NCBI RefSeq assembly: GCF_016765655.2
Contig: NZ_CP086109.1
Location: 243,912-307,911, forward strand
Source of the DNA: Skermanella mucosa
GTDB lineage: Bacteria; Pseudomonadota; Alphaproteobacteria; Azospirillales; Azospirillaceae
Direction: 5' to 3'
DNA length: 64,000 nt
Each line of letters begins with the position of its first letter. Position 1 is the stretch's first letter. The translations under genes and the position numbers were made by a program. Below are positions 17,648-26,053 of the stretch, in pieces. The notes beneath the pieces are model-generated. The model was not told the DNA's origin. It saw nothing but the letters and a program-made list of their open reading frames with translations, and did not search any database.

Positions 17648-18439
17648 ATGACGGAAATGCTTGAGGAGTGGCGGGGGCGGGTCCTGGTCCTGACCATCAG
17701 CGACCCGGCGACGCGCAACGCTCTGGGTCCCGCCGTCTATGCCAAGGGTGCCGAGGCGCTGCGCCGGGCTGCCTGGGACCCCGGCATCGGCGCGGTGGTG
17801 CTCACCGGCGCGGACGGCGCCTTCTGCAGCGGCGGCAACCTGAACCGCCTCGCCGGCCTGCGCGGCGAACAGCCGGAGCATGGGGCTGAACAGGCCGAGG
17901 CCGGCATCGGCCTGCTGCACGATTGGATACGCCTGCTGCGCGCTTGCCCCAAGCCGGTGATCGCCGCGGTCGAGGGCGTGGCCGCCGGCGCCGGCTTCTC
18001 GGTGGCGCTGGCCTGCGACATGATCGTGGCGGCCAAGGACGCGCGCTTCGTGCTGGCCTATGTCAAGGTCGGCCTCAGCCCGGACGGCGGCGCCACCGCG
18101 TTCCTGGCCCGGGCGCTGCCGCGCCAGATGCTGGCGGAGATCGCCCTGGAAGGCGGCGCGATCGAGGCCGGACGCCTGCACCATGCCGGACTCGTCAACG
18201 CCCTGTGCGACCCCGGCGCGGCGCTGGAGTCGGCGGTCGCCCGGGCCCAGAAGCTGGCCGACGGACCGACCGGGGCGATCACGTCGATCAAGCGCCTGAT
18301 CGACGCGGCCCAGGACGGCGATCTCGACTCCCAGCTCGACCGCGAGCGCCGGGCGTTCGTCGGCAACCTGTTCCATGCCGACGCCGGGGAAGGCATCGCC
18401 GCCTTCCTCGAAAAGCGTCCCGCCCGTTTCCACCCCTGA
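17648..18439 (+). CDS. Enoyl-CoA hydratase/isomerase (crotonase)
   Basis: Crotonase-fold enzyme of 263 residues. The first oxyanion-hole segment is GADGAFCSGGNLNRL and the second EGVAAGAGFSVALACD; then VKVGLSPDGGATAFLARALP, which has the family arrangement but places Asp where hydratases usually have the second catalytic Glu, so isomerase or another crotonase reaction is possible. The ATG at 17648 follows GGGAGGAAACG. It is separated by only 10 bp from the next gene and both are likely in one acyl-CoA catabolic operon divergent from the ligase. Confidence 0.9.
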   Translation: MTEMLEEWRGRVLVLTISDPATRNALGPAVYAKGAEALRRAAWDPGIGAVVLTGADGAFCSGGNLNRLAGLRGEQPEHGAEQAEAGIGLLHDWIRLLRACPKPVIAAVEGVAAGAGFSVALACDMIVAAKDARFVLAYVKVGLSPDGGATAFLARALPRQMLAEIALEGGAIEAGRLHHAGLVNALCDPGAALESAVARAQKLADGPTGAITSIKRLIDAAQDGDLDSQLDRERRAFVGNLFHADAGEGIAAFLEKRPARFHP

Positions 18440-18449
18440 GGTTCGGGCG

Positions 18450-19424
18450 ATGCTGAACACCCGCGTCACCGAATTCTTCGGCACCCGGATTCCCATCGTC
18501 GCCAGCGGCCTGCAATGGCTGGCGACCGCGGACTATGCGGCCGCCGCGTCGCGCGCCGGCATCATGGGCTTCATCACCGCCGCCAGCTTCCCCGAGCCGG
18601 CGGCGCTGCGGGACGAGATCCGCCGCTGCCGCGACTTGGCCGAGGGCGGGCCGTTCGGCGTCAACGTCTCCATGCTGCCCAAGCTGGTGGAGGGCGACCG
18701 CACCGAGGCGGTGTTCGACCTGATCGCGGAGGAGGGCGTCCGCTTCGTCGAGACCTCCGGCCGCAACCCGGAGCCCTATCTGCCCCGCCTGCGCGCCGCC
18801 GGGATCAAGGTGGTCCACAAGGTCCCGACGGTGAAGCACGCCCGCAAGGCCCAGTCGGTCGGCGTGGACATGGTCGAGGTGATCGGCGCGGAAGCGGGCG
18901 GGCACCCCGGCATGGAGCTGATCGGCACCATGGTGCAGTCGGTCCTGGCCGCCCGCGAAATCACCGTGCCGCTCGTGATCGGCGGCGGCATCGGCACGGG
19001 CGAACAGCTCGTGGCCGCCCTGGCCCTGGGCGCCGACGGCGTGCTGATGGGCACCCGCTTCCTGGTGGCCGAGGAGGTGCGCGCGCATGCCGCCTACAAG
19101 GACCGCCTGGTCGAGGCGCGCGAGACCGACACCACGCTGGTGATGCAGTCGCTGCGCAACACGCTGCGCGCACTCCGCAACGAGACCACGGACAGGATCC
19201 AGCAGGTCGAGAAGGAGCGCCCCGGCGACCTCGCCGCCCTGCTGCCCCTGGTCTCCGGCAAGCTCGGCCGGCAGGCCTACGAGACCGGCGACATGTCCCT
19301 GGGCGCCCTGTCCCTCGGTCAGTCCGTCATCTTCGCCGACCGCGTCGAACCCCTGGCCGCGATCGTCGCCCGGATCGAGGCGGAGGCGGAACGCGCGCTG
19401 GAGCGGCTGCGCGGGCTGATGTGA
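18450..19424 (+). CDS. Nitronate monooxygenase-like FMN protein
   Basis: TIM-barrel flavoprotein of 324 residues of the nitronate monooxygenase/2-nitropropane dioxygenase family. Markers are GLQWLATADYAAAASRAGIMGFI near the N-terminus, EAGGHPG, and the FMN phosphate site VIGGGIGTGEQLVAALALGADGVLMGTRFL. Family members oxidise alkyl nitronates or act as enoyl reductases; its place next to an enoyl-CoA hydratase favours a role in acyl-CoA metabolism. ATG 18450 was chosen over an upstream in-frame ATG at 18375 that lies within the previous gene. Confidence 0.85.
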   Translation: MLNTRVTEFFGTRIPIVASGLQWLATADYAAAASRAGIMGFITAASFPEPAALRDEIRRCRDLAEGGPFGVNVSMLPKLVEGDRTEAVFDLIAEEGVRFVETSGRNPEPYLPRLRAAGIKVVHKVPTVKHARKAQSVGVDMVEVIGAEAGGHPGMELIGTMVQSVLAAREITVPLVIGGGIGTGEQLVAALALGADGVLMGTRFLVAEEVRAHAAYKDRLVEARETDTTLVMQSLRNTLRALRNETTDRIQQVEKERPGDLAALLPLVSGKLGRQAYETGDMSLGALSLGQSVIFADRVEPLAAIVARIEAEAERALERLRGLM

Positions 19425-19579
19425 ATACGCTGGGCGGCCGGTGTCGCAGGACGGATCCTCACCGTGGCCGTACCGCTGGCGCCCGAATTGCCCGGCCGGA
19501 TGCCGCCCGTCGCGCCTGTAAAGAATTCCGACACCGCGGAACCGGGAGCCCGTTGCGCGGTCGGGATGCCATAAAGAAA

Positions 19580-19605
19580 CCGGCCCGGAGAGATCTCCGG
19601 GCCGG
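19580..19605 (-). terminator. Intrinsic terminator of the PEP-CTERM gene
   Basis: A perfect 12-bp stem, CCGGCCCGGAGA pairing with TCTCCGGGCCGG, with a two-base centre. Read on the minus strand it is followed by TTTCTTTAT, a T-rich tract, so it should end transcription of the gene whose stop is at 19648. It may also work against the convergent monooxygenase transcript. Confidence 0.75.
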
Positions 19606-19647
19606 TGTCGTATGTCCGTCGAAGGGGAACCCTCGCGGCGTGCGCGC

Positions 19648-20430
19648 TCAGGCCTTCCTGCGGGACCGGCTCGCGACGCCGAGACCCAGCAGGCCGGCGC
19701 CCAGCAGGGCCAGGGTCGCGGGCTCCGGCACTTCGGTCGGCGCCGGGGCTACCACCTGCAGTTCCGCCGTGCCGGCCAGCGGCAGGAGGAAGTTCAGGTC
19801 CGGATCGGCGTTCTGGAAGCTGCTGCTCAGCGTGATCAGGTTGTCGATGCCGAAATACCCGCCGGCGGAACCGCCGGTGATCCGCAGCAGGCCGTTGCCG
19901 TTGCCGATGATGTTGTCGGAATCGGCGAAAGCCGTGCCCGAGCTGAACAGGGAGCCCGTCGATCCGGCATTCGGGCCGGAGACCTCTTCCGTCTCGAAGC
20001 CGACGGCCGTCAACCAAAGATCGCCGTCGCTGAAGCCTTCCGTGGTCGCCAGGTTTGCATCGGGAGTGCTGTCGACGTAGAAGTTGACGTTGCCGCCCGT
20101 GAACACGGTCGTGTTCAGCGTGTCGCTGGTATCGAACTCCGACACGACGTAGTTGTCGAACGTGTAGGTCAGTTCGCAAGGACCGGGCGAGCAGAAGTCG
20201 TCACCGAACAGATTGTTGATCTGCGAAACGCGACCGAAGCCGGACAGCGTGTCGCCCACGCCGGTCACGAAGGTTTCGGTGAGGTTCGAGAACTTGAAGG
20301 TCGTCTCGTTCGGGCCGCCGACGATGACGCCGGCCACCGGGGTCGGAGCCGCCTGGGCCTGGCCCAGCCCCAACGCCAGAACGGCGCCGACGGCCGCCAC
20401 TCCGAGGCTCTTTTTCATGTGGTTCTTCAT
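19648..20430 (-). CDS. PEP-CTERM sorting-domain protein
   Basis: Secreted protein of 260 residues. A Sec signal peptide (KKSLGVAAVGAVLALGLGQAQA) is followed by a low-complexity Asp/Gly/Ser/Thr-rich middle with two Cys (SPGPC region) and no recognised enzyme motif. The C-terminus has the sorting signal VPEPATLALLGAGLLGLGVA then SRSRRKA, the PEP motif, membrane helix and basic tail recognised by exosortase. The product is probably an exopolysaccharide-associated surface protein. ATG 20430 is chosen because AAGGAGG sits five bases before it. The gene stands alone, with a terminator after it and a sigma-54-like promoter before it. Confidence 0.88.
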   Translation of the reverse strand: MKNHMKKSLGVAAVGAVLALGLGQAQAAPTPVAGVIVGGPNETTFKFSNLTETFVTGVGDTLSGFGRVSQINNLFGDDFCSPGPCELTYTFDNYVVSEFDTSDTLNTTVFTGGNVNFYVDSTPDANLATTEGFSDGDLWLTAVGFETEEVSGPNAGSTGSLFSSGTAFADSDNIIGNGNGLLRITGGSAGGYFGIDNLITLSSSFQNADPDLNFLLPLAGTAELQVVAPAPTEVPEPATLALLGAGLLGLGVASRSRRKA

Positions 20431-20473
20431 CAGGTCCTCCTTACGCACCGCACCCTTGCGGCTTCAAGGAGGA

Positions 20474-20489
20474 AGCACGCGGCGTGCCA
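20474..20489 (-). promoter_or_regulatory. Sigma-54-type promoter (GG-N10-GC) of the PEP-CTERM gene
   Basis: On the minus strand TGGCACGCCGCGTGCT matches the sigma-54 consensus TGGCACG-N4-TTGCW at nearly all fixed positions, with GG and GC exactly ten bases apart. It lies 44 bp before the ATG, leaving space for a transcription start and ribosome-binding site. PEP-CTERM genes are known to be controlled by the PrsK/PrsR two-component pair with RpoN, so the position makes biological sense. Confidence 0.6.
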
Positions 20490-20656
20490 ACACTGGTTTT
20501 TCCTGAGTTTCCAACACGTTGACCGGGATCGGGCGAAAATCTCCGCCGGTTCTGTAAGATTTTCCGACAGGCCTGCCGGAACGCATGACCGCGGCTTTGA
20601 CATCGGAGGACCGGTGCCGCCCGGTTCGCTTTCTTCCCGACGGGTCGGTGGCGCAA

Positions 20657-20678
20657 GGTATTCTTTATACAGAATACC
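20657..20678. promoter_or_regulatory. Inverted repeat, possible operator upstream of tctCBA
   Basis: GGTATTC and GAATACC form perfect 7-bp arms around an 8-bp AT-rich spacer. A related half-site ATACCAGTATTC follows at once, and CCGTATACCA lies at 20916-20925. GntR/FCD regulators commonly bind TGGTATACCA-like dyads and such a regulator is encoded at 25293, after the transporter. Binding is inferred. Confidence 0.35.
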
Positions 20679-21029
20679 AAATACCAGTATTCACAATATT
20701 CGTTTCAGGACTAGGCCCATATGAATGCCGTTGCAGCGTTTTGCAAGGGCCTGTGTTTACTCGATAATTTTCGGTTCTCAGTCATACGTTGCAGAGTTCG
20801 TCACTTTCCCAATCATCGATCTTTTGCGTACGCACAGTTCTGGTGCGATGCAATATTTTAAAAGTTTTTTGGTTAACTAAGTTTTTCAGTTGTCAAATAT
20901 GCCCAATGCCACATACCGTATACCAACGTACCGGCGGATAAGCCGGGCGATTTCGAAAACAGCACCGCCAGGGCCGCTTCCGACATGAAATAACGAAACA
21001 ACCGGCCCGACGAGAGGGAGGAGCCTTAG

Positions 21030-22061
21030 ATGACTGCGACCAAGAAGTTTTCTTGCCTGCAGAAGGCTGCCGCAATAACGACGGCCACATTGACGAGCGT
21101 AATCTTCGGCGCGATGACCTCCACCGCAGCGCTTGCGTGGGAGCCGACCAAGTCGGTCGAGTTCATCGTCCCGGCCGGCACCGGCGGCGGCGCCGACCAG
21201 ATGGCCCGGATGATCCAGGGCATCATCCAGAAGAACGACCTGATGAAGCAGCCGATCGTCGTGATCAACAAGTCGGGCGGCGCCGGCGCGGAAGGCTTCC
21301 TGGACGTTTCCGGGTCCAACCGCAACCCGCACAAGATCATCATCACCCTGTCCAACCTGTTCACCACCCCGCTGGCCACCGGCGTTCCCTTCTCCTGGAA
21401 GGACATGACCCCGGTCGCCATGCTGGCGCTCGACAACTTCATCCTCTGGGTCAACGCCGAAAGTCCCCACAAGACCGCGAAGGAATTCGCCGACGCGGCC
21501 AAGAGCGGCGGCGCCAACAGCTTCAAGATGGGCGGCACGGGATCGAAGCAGGAAGACCAGATCATCACCGCCGCGATCGAGCAGGGGACCGGCGCCACCT
21601 TCACCTACATTCCCTACAAGGGCGGCGGCGACGTCGCGGCCCAGCTGGTCGGCAACCACATCACCTCCAGCGTGAACAACCCGATCGAGGCGGTCTCCCA
21701 GTGGCGCGCCGGCGCGTTGCGTCCGCTCTGCGTCTTCGACGGCCAGCGCATCGACATCAAGGAGCCGATCGCCGACGGCCAGTCCTGGAACGACGTGCCG
21801 ACCTGCAAGGAAAGCGGCCTGGACGTCGAATACACCATGCTCCGCGGCATCTTCATGTCGCCCGGCGTGACCGCCGACCAGACCCAGTTCTATATCGATC
21901 TCTTCGAGAAGGTCCGCGAGACCCCGGACTGGAAGGACTTCATGGAGAAGGGTGCCTTCAACACGACCTTCATGGTCGGCGACGAGTTCAAGTCCTGGCT
22001 CGGCAAGACCGAGACCTTGCACAAGACCCTGATGGAAAAGGCCGGCTTCCTCGCGAAGTAA
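21030..22061 (+). CDS. tctC: Tripartite tricarboxylate transporter substrate-binding protein (TctC/Bug)
   Basis: Periplasmic binding protein of 343 residues. The signal peptide ends near TSTAALA; the mature chain starts WEPTKSVEFIVPAGTGGGADQMARMI, the Bug-family opening that forms the carboxylate-binding loop, and later has GGTGSKQEDQI and YKGGGDVAAQLVGNHI. Bug proteins bind citrate, other di- and tricarboxylates or aromatic acids through backbone contacts. The ligand cannot be told. GGGAGGAG lies before ATG 21030. It heads the tctC-tctB-tctA set, with a strong hairpin between it and tctB. Confidence 0.92.
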   Translation: MTATKKFSCLQKAAAITTATLTSVIFGAMTSTAALAWEPTKSVEFIVPAGTGGGADQMARMIQGIIQKNDLMKQPIVVINKSGGAGAEGFLDVSGSNRNPHKIIITLSNLFTTPLATGVPFSWKDMTPVAMLALDNFILWVNAESPHKTAKEFADAAKSGGANSFKMGGTGSKQEDQIITAAIEQGTGATFTYIPYKGGGDVAAQLVGNHITSSVNNPIEAVSQWRAGALRPLCVFDGQRIDIKEPIADGQSWNDVPTCKESGLDVEYTMLRGIFMSPGVTADQTQFYIDLFEKVRETPDWKDFMEKGAFNTTFMVGDEFKSWLGKTETLHKTLMEKAGFLAK

Positions 22062-22075
22062 CCGCTCCCGCGGCG

Positions 22076-22113
22076 GTCCCGGGAACGCGGCGCCACGGCG
22101 CCGCTCCCGGGAC
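22076..22113. promoter_or_regulatory. Strong hairpin between tctC and tctB
   Basis: GTCCCGGGA...GGCGCC pairs with GGCGCC...TCCCGGGAC, giving about 16 bp with a two-base bulge. There is no T tract. Hairpins at this place usually protect the binding-protein part of the mRNA or cause partial termination, so that more binding protein than permease is made. Confidence 0.55.
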
Positions 22114-22241
22114 GTCCCGGCGATCCGACCCGACCCCTGCCCGAAACGACACCGGCCGCCCGGGTGACGCCTTCGTCCCCCGGTCGGCCCGCCGGGACCG
22201 TGCGCCCATCTTCCCGGCGGTTTCCGAAGGAAAGAGTTTCC

Positions 22242-22772
22242 ATGAGCCAGCCAAACAGGAACCCGAACAGGAACCCGGACAGGAACGGGGAGTCCGTCGT
22301 CTCGGTGCGGACGATGGAGATCGTCACGGCGGCGCTGTTCGCCATCGTCGCGGCGGTGGTCATGTACGACAGCTCCAGGGTCGGCGCCGGCTGGGCCAGC
22401 GACGGTCCAGAGGCCGGGTATTTTCCTTTCTACGTCGGCCTGATCATGTTCGTGTCGAGCGGGGTCATCCTGGTGACCAACCTGATCAACCGGACCCCGA
22501 AGGCGGCGACCTTCGTGGAACGCGGGCAGCTGAAGCTGGTGGTCAGCGTCCTCGTTCCGGCCATCGTCTTCGTCGCCCTGATCTGGGTGCTCGGGATCTA
22601 TCTCGCGGCCGCCATCTTCATCGCCTTCTTCATGAGCTGGCTGGGCCGCTATCCGGTCCTGAAGATCCTGCCGATCGCCATCCTGATCCCGCTCGCGCTC
22701 TTCGTGATGTTCGAGATCTGGTTCCTCGTCCCGCTGCCCAAGGGCCCGGTCGAGGCATTCCTTGGCTACTGA
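22242..22772 (+). CDS. tctB: Tripartite tricarboxylate transporter small membrane subunit TctB
   Basis: Small integral-membrane subunit of 176 residues with four hydrophobic segments (VTAALFAIVAAVVMY, FYVGLIMFVSSGVILV, VSVLVPAIVFVALIWVLGIYLAAAIF in part, ILPIAILIPLALFVMF). It pairs with TctA in the inner membrane. The N-terminus NRNPNRNPDRN is encoded by a 12-base direct repeat (AACAGGAACCCG) in two perfect and one imperfect copies. ATG 22242 has GAAGGAAAGAG upstream; the frame opens earlier at 22164 without a signal. Confidence 0.85.
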   Translation: MSQPNRNPNRNPDRNGESVVSVRTMEIVTAALFAIVAAVVMYDSSRVGAGWASDGPEAGYFPFYVGLIMFVSSGVILVTNLINRTPKAATFVERGQLKLVVSVLVPAIVFVALIWVLGIYLAAAIFIAFFMSWLGRYPVLKILPIAILIPLALFVMFEIWFLVPLPKGPVEAFLGY

Positions 22773-22876
22773 GCCCCTGACTACTGAGCCGAAAAGCTGA
22801 AGAGCCGTCGCGCCGGCGCGGGATCGCGTCCGCGAGCCATGCCGGCGGCGAATGACGGTCATCGTGGAGGGAAGTC

Positions 22877-24394
22877 TTGGACGCTTTGATGAATCTGATG
22901 CATGGCTTCGGCGTTCTCGCCGACCCCATGAACATCGTCTACATGTTCGTCGGCATCACGCTGGGCGTGCTGATCGGCGTGCTGCCCGGGCTGGGCGGGG
23001 CCAACGGGGTCGCGATCCTGCTGCCGCTGACCTTCAGCATGTCGCCGACCTCGGCGATCATCATGCTGTCGTGCATCTACTGGGGAGCCCTGTTCGGCGG
23101 CGCCATCACCTCGGTGCTGTTCAACATCCCGGGCGAGCCCTGGTCGGTCGCCACCACCTTCGACGGCCATCCCATGGCCCAGCAGGGCCGCGCCGGCGAG
23201 GCGCTGACGGCGGCCTTCACCTCCTCCTTCTTCGGCGCCTTCCTGGCGGTCATCCTGATCACCTTCCTGGCCCCGGTGATCGCCGGCTTCGCGCTCCGCT
23301 TCGGGCCGGCCGAGTTCTTCGCGGTCCAGCTCCTGACCTTCTGCAGCTTCGTCGGCATGGGCAAGGAGTCGCCGTTCAAGGTGCTCACCGCCATGATGCT
23401 CGGCTTCGCCCTGGCCGCGGTCGGGCTCGACACCGTCACCGGCCAGCTGCGCATGACCTTCGGCACGGTCGAGCTGCTGCGCGGGTTCGACTTCCTGATC
23501 GCGGTCATCGGCCTGTTCGGCATCGGCGAGATCCTGCTGACCATGGAGGAGGGCCTGGCCTTCAAGGGCAAGTCGGCCAGGATCAACCCGGCGGTCGTGC
23601 TGCAGACCTGGAAGCAGCTGCCCAAGTACTGGGTCACGGCGCTGCGCGGCTCGATCGTGGGCTGCTGGATGGGCATCACGCCGGGCGGCGCCACGCCGGC
23701 CTCGTTCATGAGCTACGGCCTGGCCAAGCGCTTCTCGCGCAACGGCGCCAAGTTCGGCACCGGCGAGATCGAGGGCGTGGTGGCGCCCGAGACCGCGGCG
23801 CACGCGGCGGGCACCAGCGCGCTGCTGCCGATGCTGACGCTCGGCATCCCCGGCTCGCCGACCGCCGCGGTGCTGCTGGGCGGGCTGCTGATCTGGGGCC
23901 TGCAGCCCGGCCCGCTGCTGTTCGTCGAGCAGAAGGAGTTCGTCTGGGGCCTGATCGCCAGCATGTACCTGGGCAACGTCGTCGGCCTGATCGTGGTGCT
24001 GACCACGGTGCCGCTGTTCGCCTCGATCCTGCGCATCCCGTTCAGCATCATCGCCCCGATCATCATCGTGATCTGCGCGGTCGGCGCCTACACCGTCCAC
24101 AACGCCTTCATGGACATCGCCGTCATGCTGGTGTTCGGCGTGCTGGGCTACGTCTTCAAGAAGCTGTCCTACCCGCTCGCCCCGCTGGTCCTGGCCCTGG
24201 TGCTCGGCGACATGGCCGAAAGCTCGTTCCGCCAGGCCATGCTGCTGTCCCAGGGCGACCTCGCCATCTTCTGGTCGAACCCCCTGGTCGGCTCCATCGT
24301 GACCCTCGCCCTCGCCATGCTGTTCTGGCCGGTCATCTCCCTCGCGATCGGCAGGCTCCGCGGCTCCCCGGCGGCGCCGGTCTCCGTCAAGTAA
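22877..24394 (+). CDS. tctA: Tripartite tricarboxylate transporter large permease TctA
   Basis: Large permease of 505 residues with around eleven hydrophobic segments, driven by an ion gradient and not by ATP. Family hallmarks near the N-terminus are GVLPGLGGANGVAILLPLTF and GGAITSVLFNIPGEPWSVATTFDGHPMA, repeated in modified form at GCWMGITPGGATPASFMSYGLAKR. It starts at TTG 22877, which has GGAGGG six bases upstream; ATG 22889 is the nearest alternative. With TctC and TctB it makes one carboxylate uptake system. Confidence 0.93.
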   Translation: MDALMNLMHGFGVLADPMNIVYMFVGITLGVLIGVLPGLGGANGVAILLPLTFSMSPTSAIIMLSCIYWGALFGGAITSVLFNIPGEPWSVATTFDGHPMAQQGRAGEALTAAFTSSFFGAFLAVILITFLAPVIAGFALRFGPAEFFAVQLLTFCSFVGMGKESPFKVLTAMMLGFALAAVGLDTVTGQLRMTFGTVELLRGFDFLIAVIGLFGIGEILLTMEEGLAFKGKSARINPAVVLQTWKQLPKYWVTALRGSIVGCWMGITPGGATPASFMSYGLAKRFSRNGAKFGTGEIEGVVAPETAAHAAGTSALLPMLTLGIPGSPTAAVLLGGLLIWGLQPGPLLFVEQKEFVWGLIASMYLGNVVGLIVVLTTVPLFASILRIPFSIIAPIIIVICAVGAYTVHNAFMDIAVMLVFGVLGYVFKKLSYPLAPLVLALVLGDMAESSFRQAMLLSQGDLAIFWSNPLVGSIVTLALAMLFWPVISLAIGRLRGSPAAPVSVK

Positions 24395-24446
24395 ACGACC
24401 CTCCCGGGCCGGAAGAAAGCCGGCACGATCACCCGAAGCAGGGAGG

Positions 24447-24478
24447 CGGCAGGGAACGGCCCCGGCCGTTCCCTGCCG
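24447..24478. terminator. Perfect 15-bp hairpin after tctA
   Basis: CGGCAGGGAACGGCC and GGCCGTTCCCTGCCG are perfect complements around a two-base centre. It lies 53 bp after the tctA stop and 37 bp before the TerC start. It lacks a T run, so termination may be partial and some read-through to the TerC gene is likely. Confidence 0.5.
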
Positions 24479-24514
24479 CGGCGGGGTGGTCGCGCCCAGA
24501 AACAGAGGTAATCC

Positions 24515-25174
24515 ATGGCCGAACTCTTCACGGCGGACGTGATGTCCGCTTTCTTCCAGGTCCTCATGATCGACCTGGTCCTGGCCGGCGACAATGCCGT
24601 GGTCATCGGCCTCGCCGCCGCCGGCCTGCCCCGCGACCAGCGGAACAAGGCGATCCTGATCGGCATCATCGCGGCGACCGTCCTCCGCATCATCTTCGCG
24701 GGGCTGACGACGCAGCTGCTGCAGATCGTGGGATTGCTGCTGGCCGGCGGAATCCTGCTGCTGTGGGTGAGCTGGAAGATGTGGCGCGAGCTGCGCGAAG
24801 CCCACGAGCGCGACGAGATGGACGCGAACGAGGCCCTGGCCGACGCGGATCTGAACCACGACGGCACCGTCGCCGGAAGCCGCCCGCGCAAGACCTTCGC
24901 CCAGGCGGCGACCCAGATCGTCGTCGCCGACCTGTCGATGTCGCTCGACAACGTCCTCGCGGTGGCCGGCGCCGCCCGGGAGCATCCCCGCGTCCTGATC
25001 TTCGGCCTGGCGCTGTCGATCGCGCTGATGGGGCTGGCGGCCACCATGATCGCGCGGCTCCTGCAGAAGCACCGCTGGATCGCCTACCTGGGCTTGGCGA
25101 TCATCCTCTATGTCGCGCTGGAAATGATCTATCGCGGCGCCCTGGAGGTCTGGCCGGTGGTCAACGGTACCTGA
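24515..25174 (+). CDS. TerC-family membrane protein with EF-hand-like loop
   Basis: Integral-membrane protein of 219 residues of the TerC/YjbE group, linked to metal (often manganese) efflux and tellurite resistance. Two copies of the family motif with buried acidic residues are visible: DLVLAGDNAVVIGLAAAGLP near residue 20 and DLSMSLDNVLAVAGAA near 145. Between them a soluble loop reads DLNHDGTV (residues 112-119), the first half of a calcium-binding EF-hand. It follows tctA but its relation to carboxylate transport is unclear. Metal specificity is unknown. Confidence 0.85.
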   Translation: MAELFTADVMSAFFQVLMIDLVLAGDNAVVIGLAAAGLPRDQRNKAILIGIIAATVLRIIFAGLTTQLLQIVGLLLAGGILLLWVSWKMWRELREAHERDEMDANEALADADLNHDGTVAGSRPRKTFAQAATQIVVADLSMSLDNVLAVAGAAREHPRVLIFGLALSIALMGLAATMIARLLQKHRWIAYLGLAIILYVALEMIYRGALEVWPVVNGT

Positions 25175-25292
25175 CGCCGGGAGAGTCCACATCCAACCGC
25201 AATGGAGGATCGGCACGAAGCTTCGCCGGTAGTGTCGGACCAGGTCTTTTGCTCCGGAAAAACAACTGTCGCCGAAAGGGGCTGGGAAGCCG

Positions 25293-25994
25293 ATGGGCAG
25301 CTTGAAAGTCGAACTCAAACCGCTGGATACCAGCCATACCCTGAAGATGCGGGCCTATCAGTCCCTGAAAAGCTCCATCGAGGCGATGGATCCGTACAGC
25401 CATCGCGGTGAGATCCGGATCGACGAGCGCGAAATCTCCGAACGGCTGGGGATCAGCCGCACGCCGGTGCGCGAGGCGCTGATCCTCCTGGAGCACGAGG
25501 GCTTCGTCCGCACGGTGCCGCGCCGGGGCGTCGTCGTGGTCCGCAAGACCCGTTCGGAAATCATCGATATGATCATCGTCTGGGCGGCGCTGGAAAGCAT
25601 GTCGGCACGGCTCTTCGCGGCCTGCGCGTCGGACGGCGAGATCGCGGCGCTGGCGTCGAGGCTGCGGCAGCCCTTCGACGGGGCGGAAGCGGCGGGCGAA
25701 GCCGGACAAGCCCCCGGCGCCGCCGACGGGATCATGGAAATCCACGACGCCTTCGTCGGCGCGTCCGGCTGCGGCATGATCGGCGAGCTGACGAAGAACC
25801 TTCGCGTCCAGATGCGCTGGATCAACCGGCTGGCCGGCCACGCCGCGGACCAGGCGGCCCGGGTGGCCGTGCTGCGCCACGGGATGGCCGAGGCGATCGG
25901 GAACCGCGACGCCGGCCTGGCCGGCGCCCTGATCCGCGACCACAATCTGGGCCTCGCCGGATACATCGAAAAGAACTGCGATTTTCCCGACTGA
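25293..25994 (+). CDS. GntR-family transcriptional regulator (FCD domain)
   Basis: Regulator of 233 residues. The N-terminal winged helix contains DEREISERLGISRTPVREALILLEHEGFV followed by the wing RRGVVVV, the standard GntR DNA-binding unit. The C-terminal part is all-helical with spaced His/Asp positions (HDAFV, HGMAEAI, DHNLGL) as in FCD domains that bind carboxylates through a metal. Position right after a TctCBA transporter suggests it senses the transported acid and controls that operon. ATG 25293 follows AAAGGGGCTGGGAAG. Confidence 0.87.
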   Translation: MGSLKVELKPLDTSHTLKMRAYQSLKSSIEAMDPYSHRGEIRIDEREISERLGISRTPVREALILLEHEGFVRTVPRRGVVVVRKTRSEIIDMIIVWAALESMSARLFAACASDGEIAALASRLRQPFDGAEAAGEAGQAPGAADGIMEIHDAFVGASGCGMIGELTKNLRVQMRWINRLAGHAADQAARVAVLRHGMAEAIGNRDAGLAGALIRDHNLGLAGYIEKNCDFPD

Positions 25995-26053
25995 CCCGGG
26001 ACACGGGTCGGCCGGGGAGACACGGCGGCACATCAACAGGAGGAATTCCAGGA

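Larger units (their letters stand above)
20431..21029. other. AT-rich intergenic region before tctC
   Basis: About 600 bp without a credible gene between divergent transcripts. The part nearest the PEP-CTERM gene holds its sigma-54-like promoter. The rest is clearly AT-richer than the surroundings and contains two dyads, one at 20657-20678 (GGTATTC-N8-GAATACC) and CCGTATACCA at 20916-20925. A short GGGAGGAG ribosome-binding site precedes tctC. Small open frames here have no start signals. Confidence 0.6.

Noticed and set aside
20585..20767. 60-codon open frame in the AT-rich intergenic region
   Set aside because: No start signal, crosses the candidate operator dyad, and composition does not resemble a protein.
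22859..25318. A long minus-strand open frame opposite tctA and TerC
   Set aside because: Same shadow composition; both plus-strand genes have clear family motifs.
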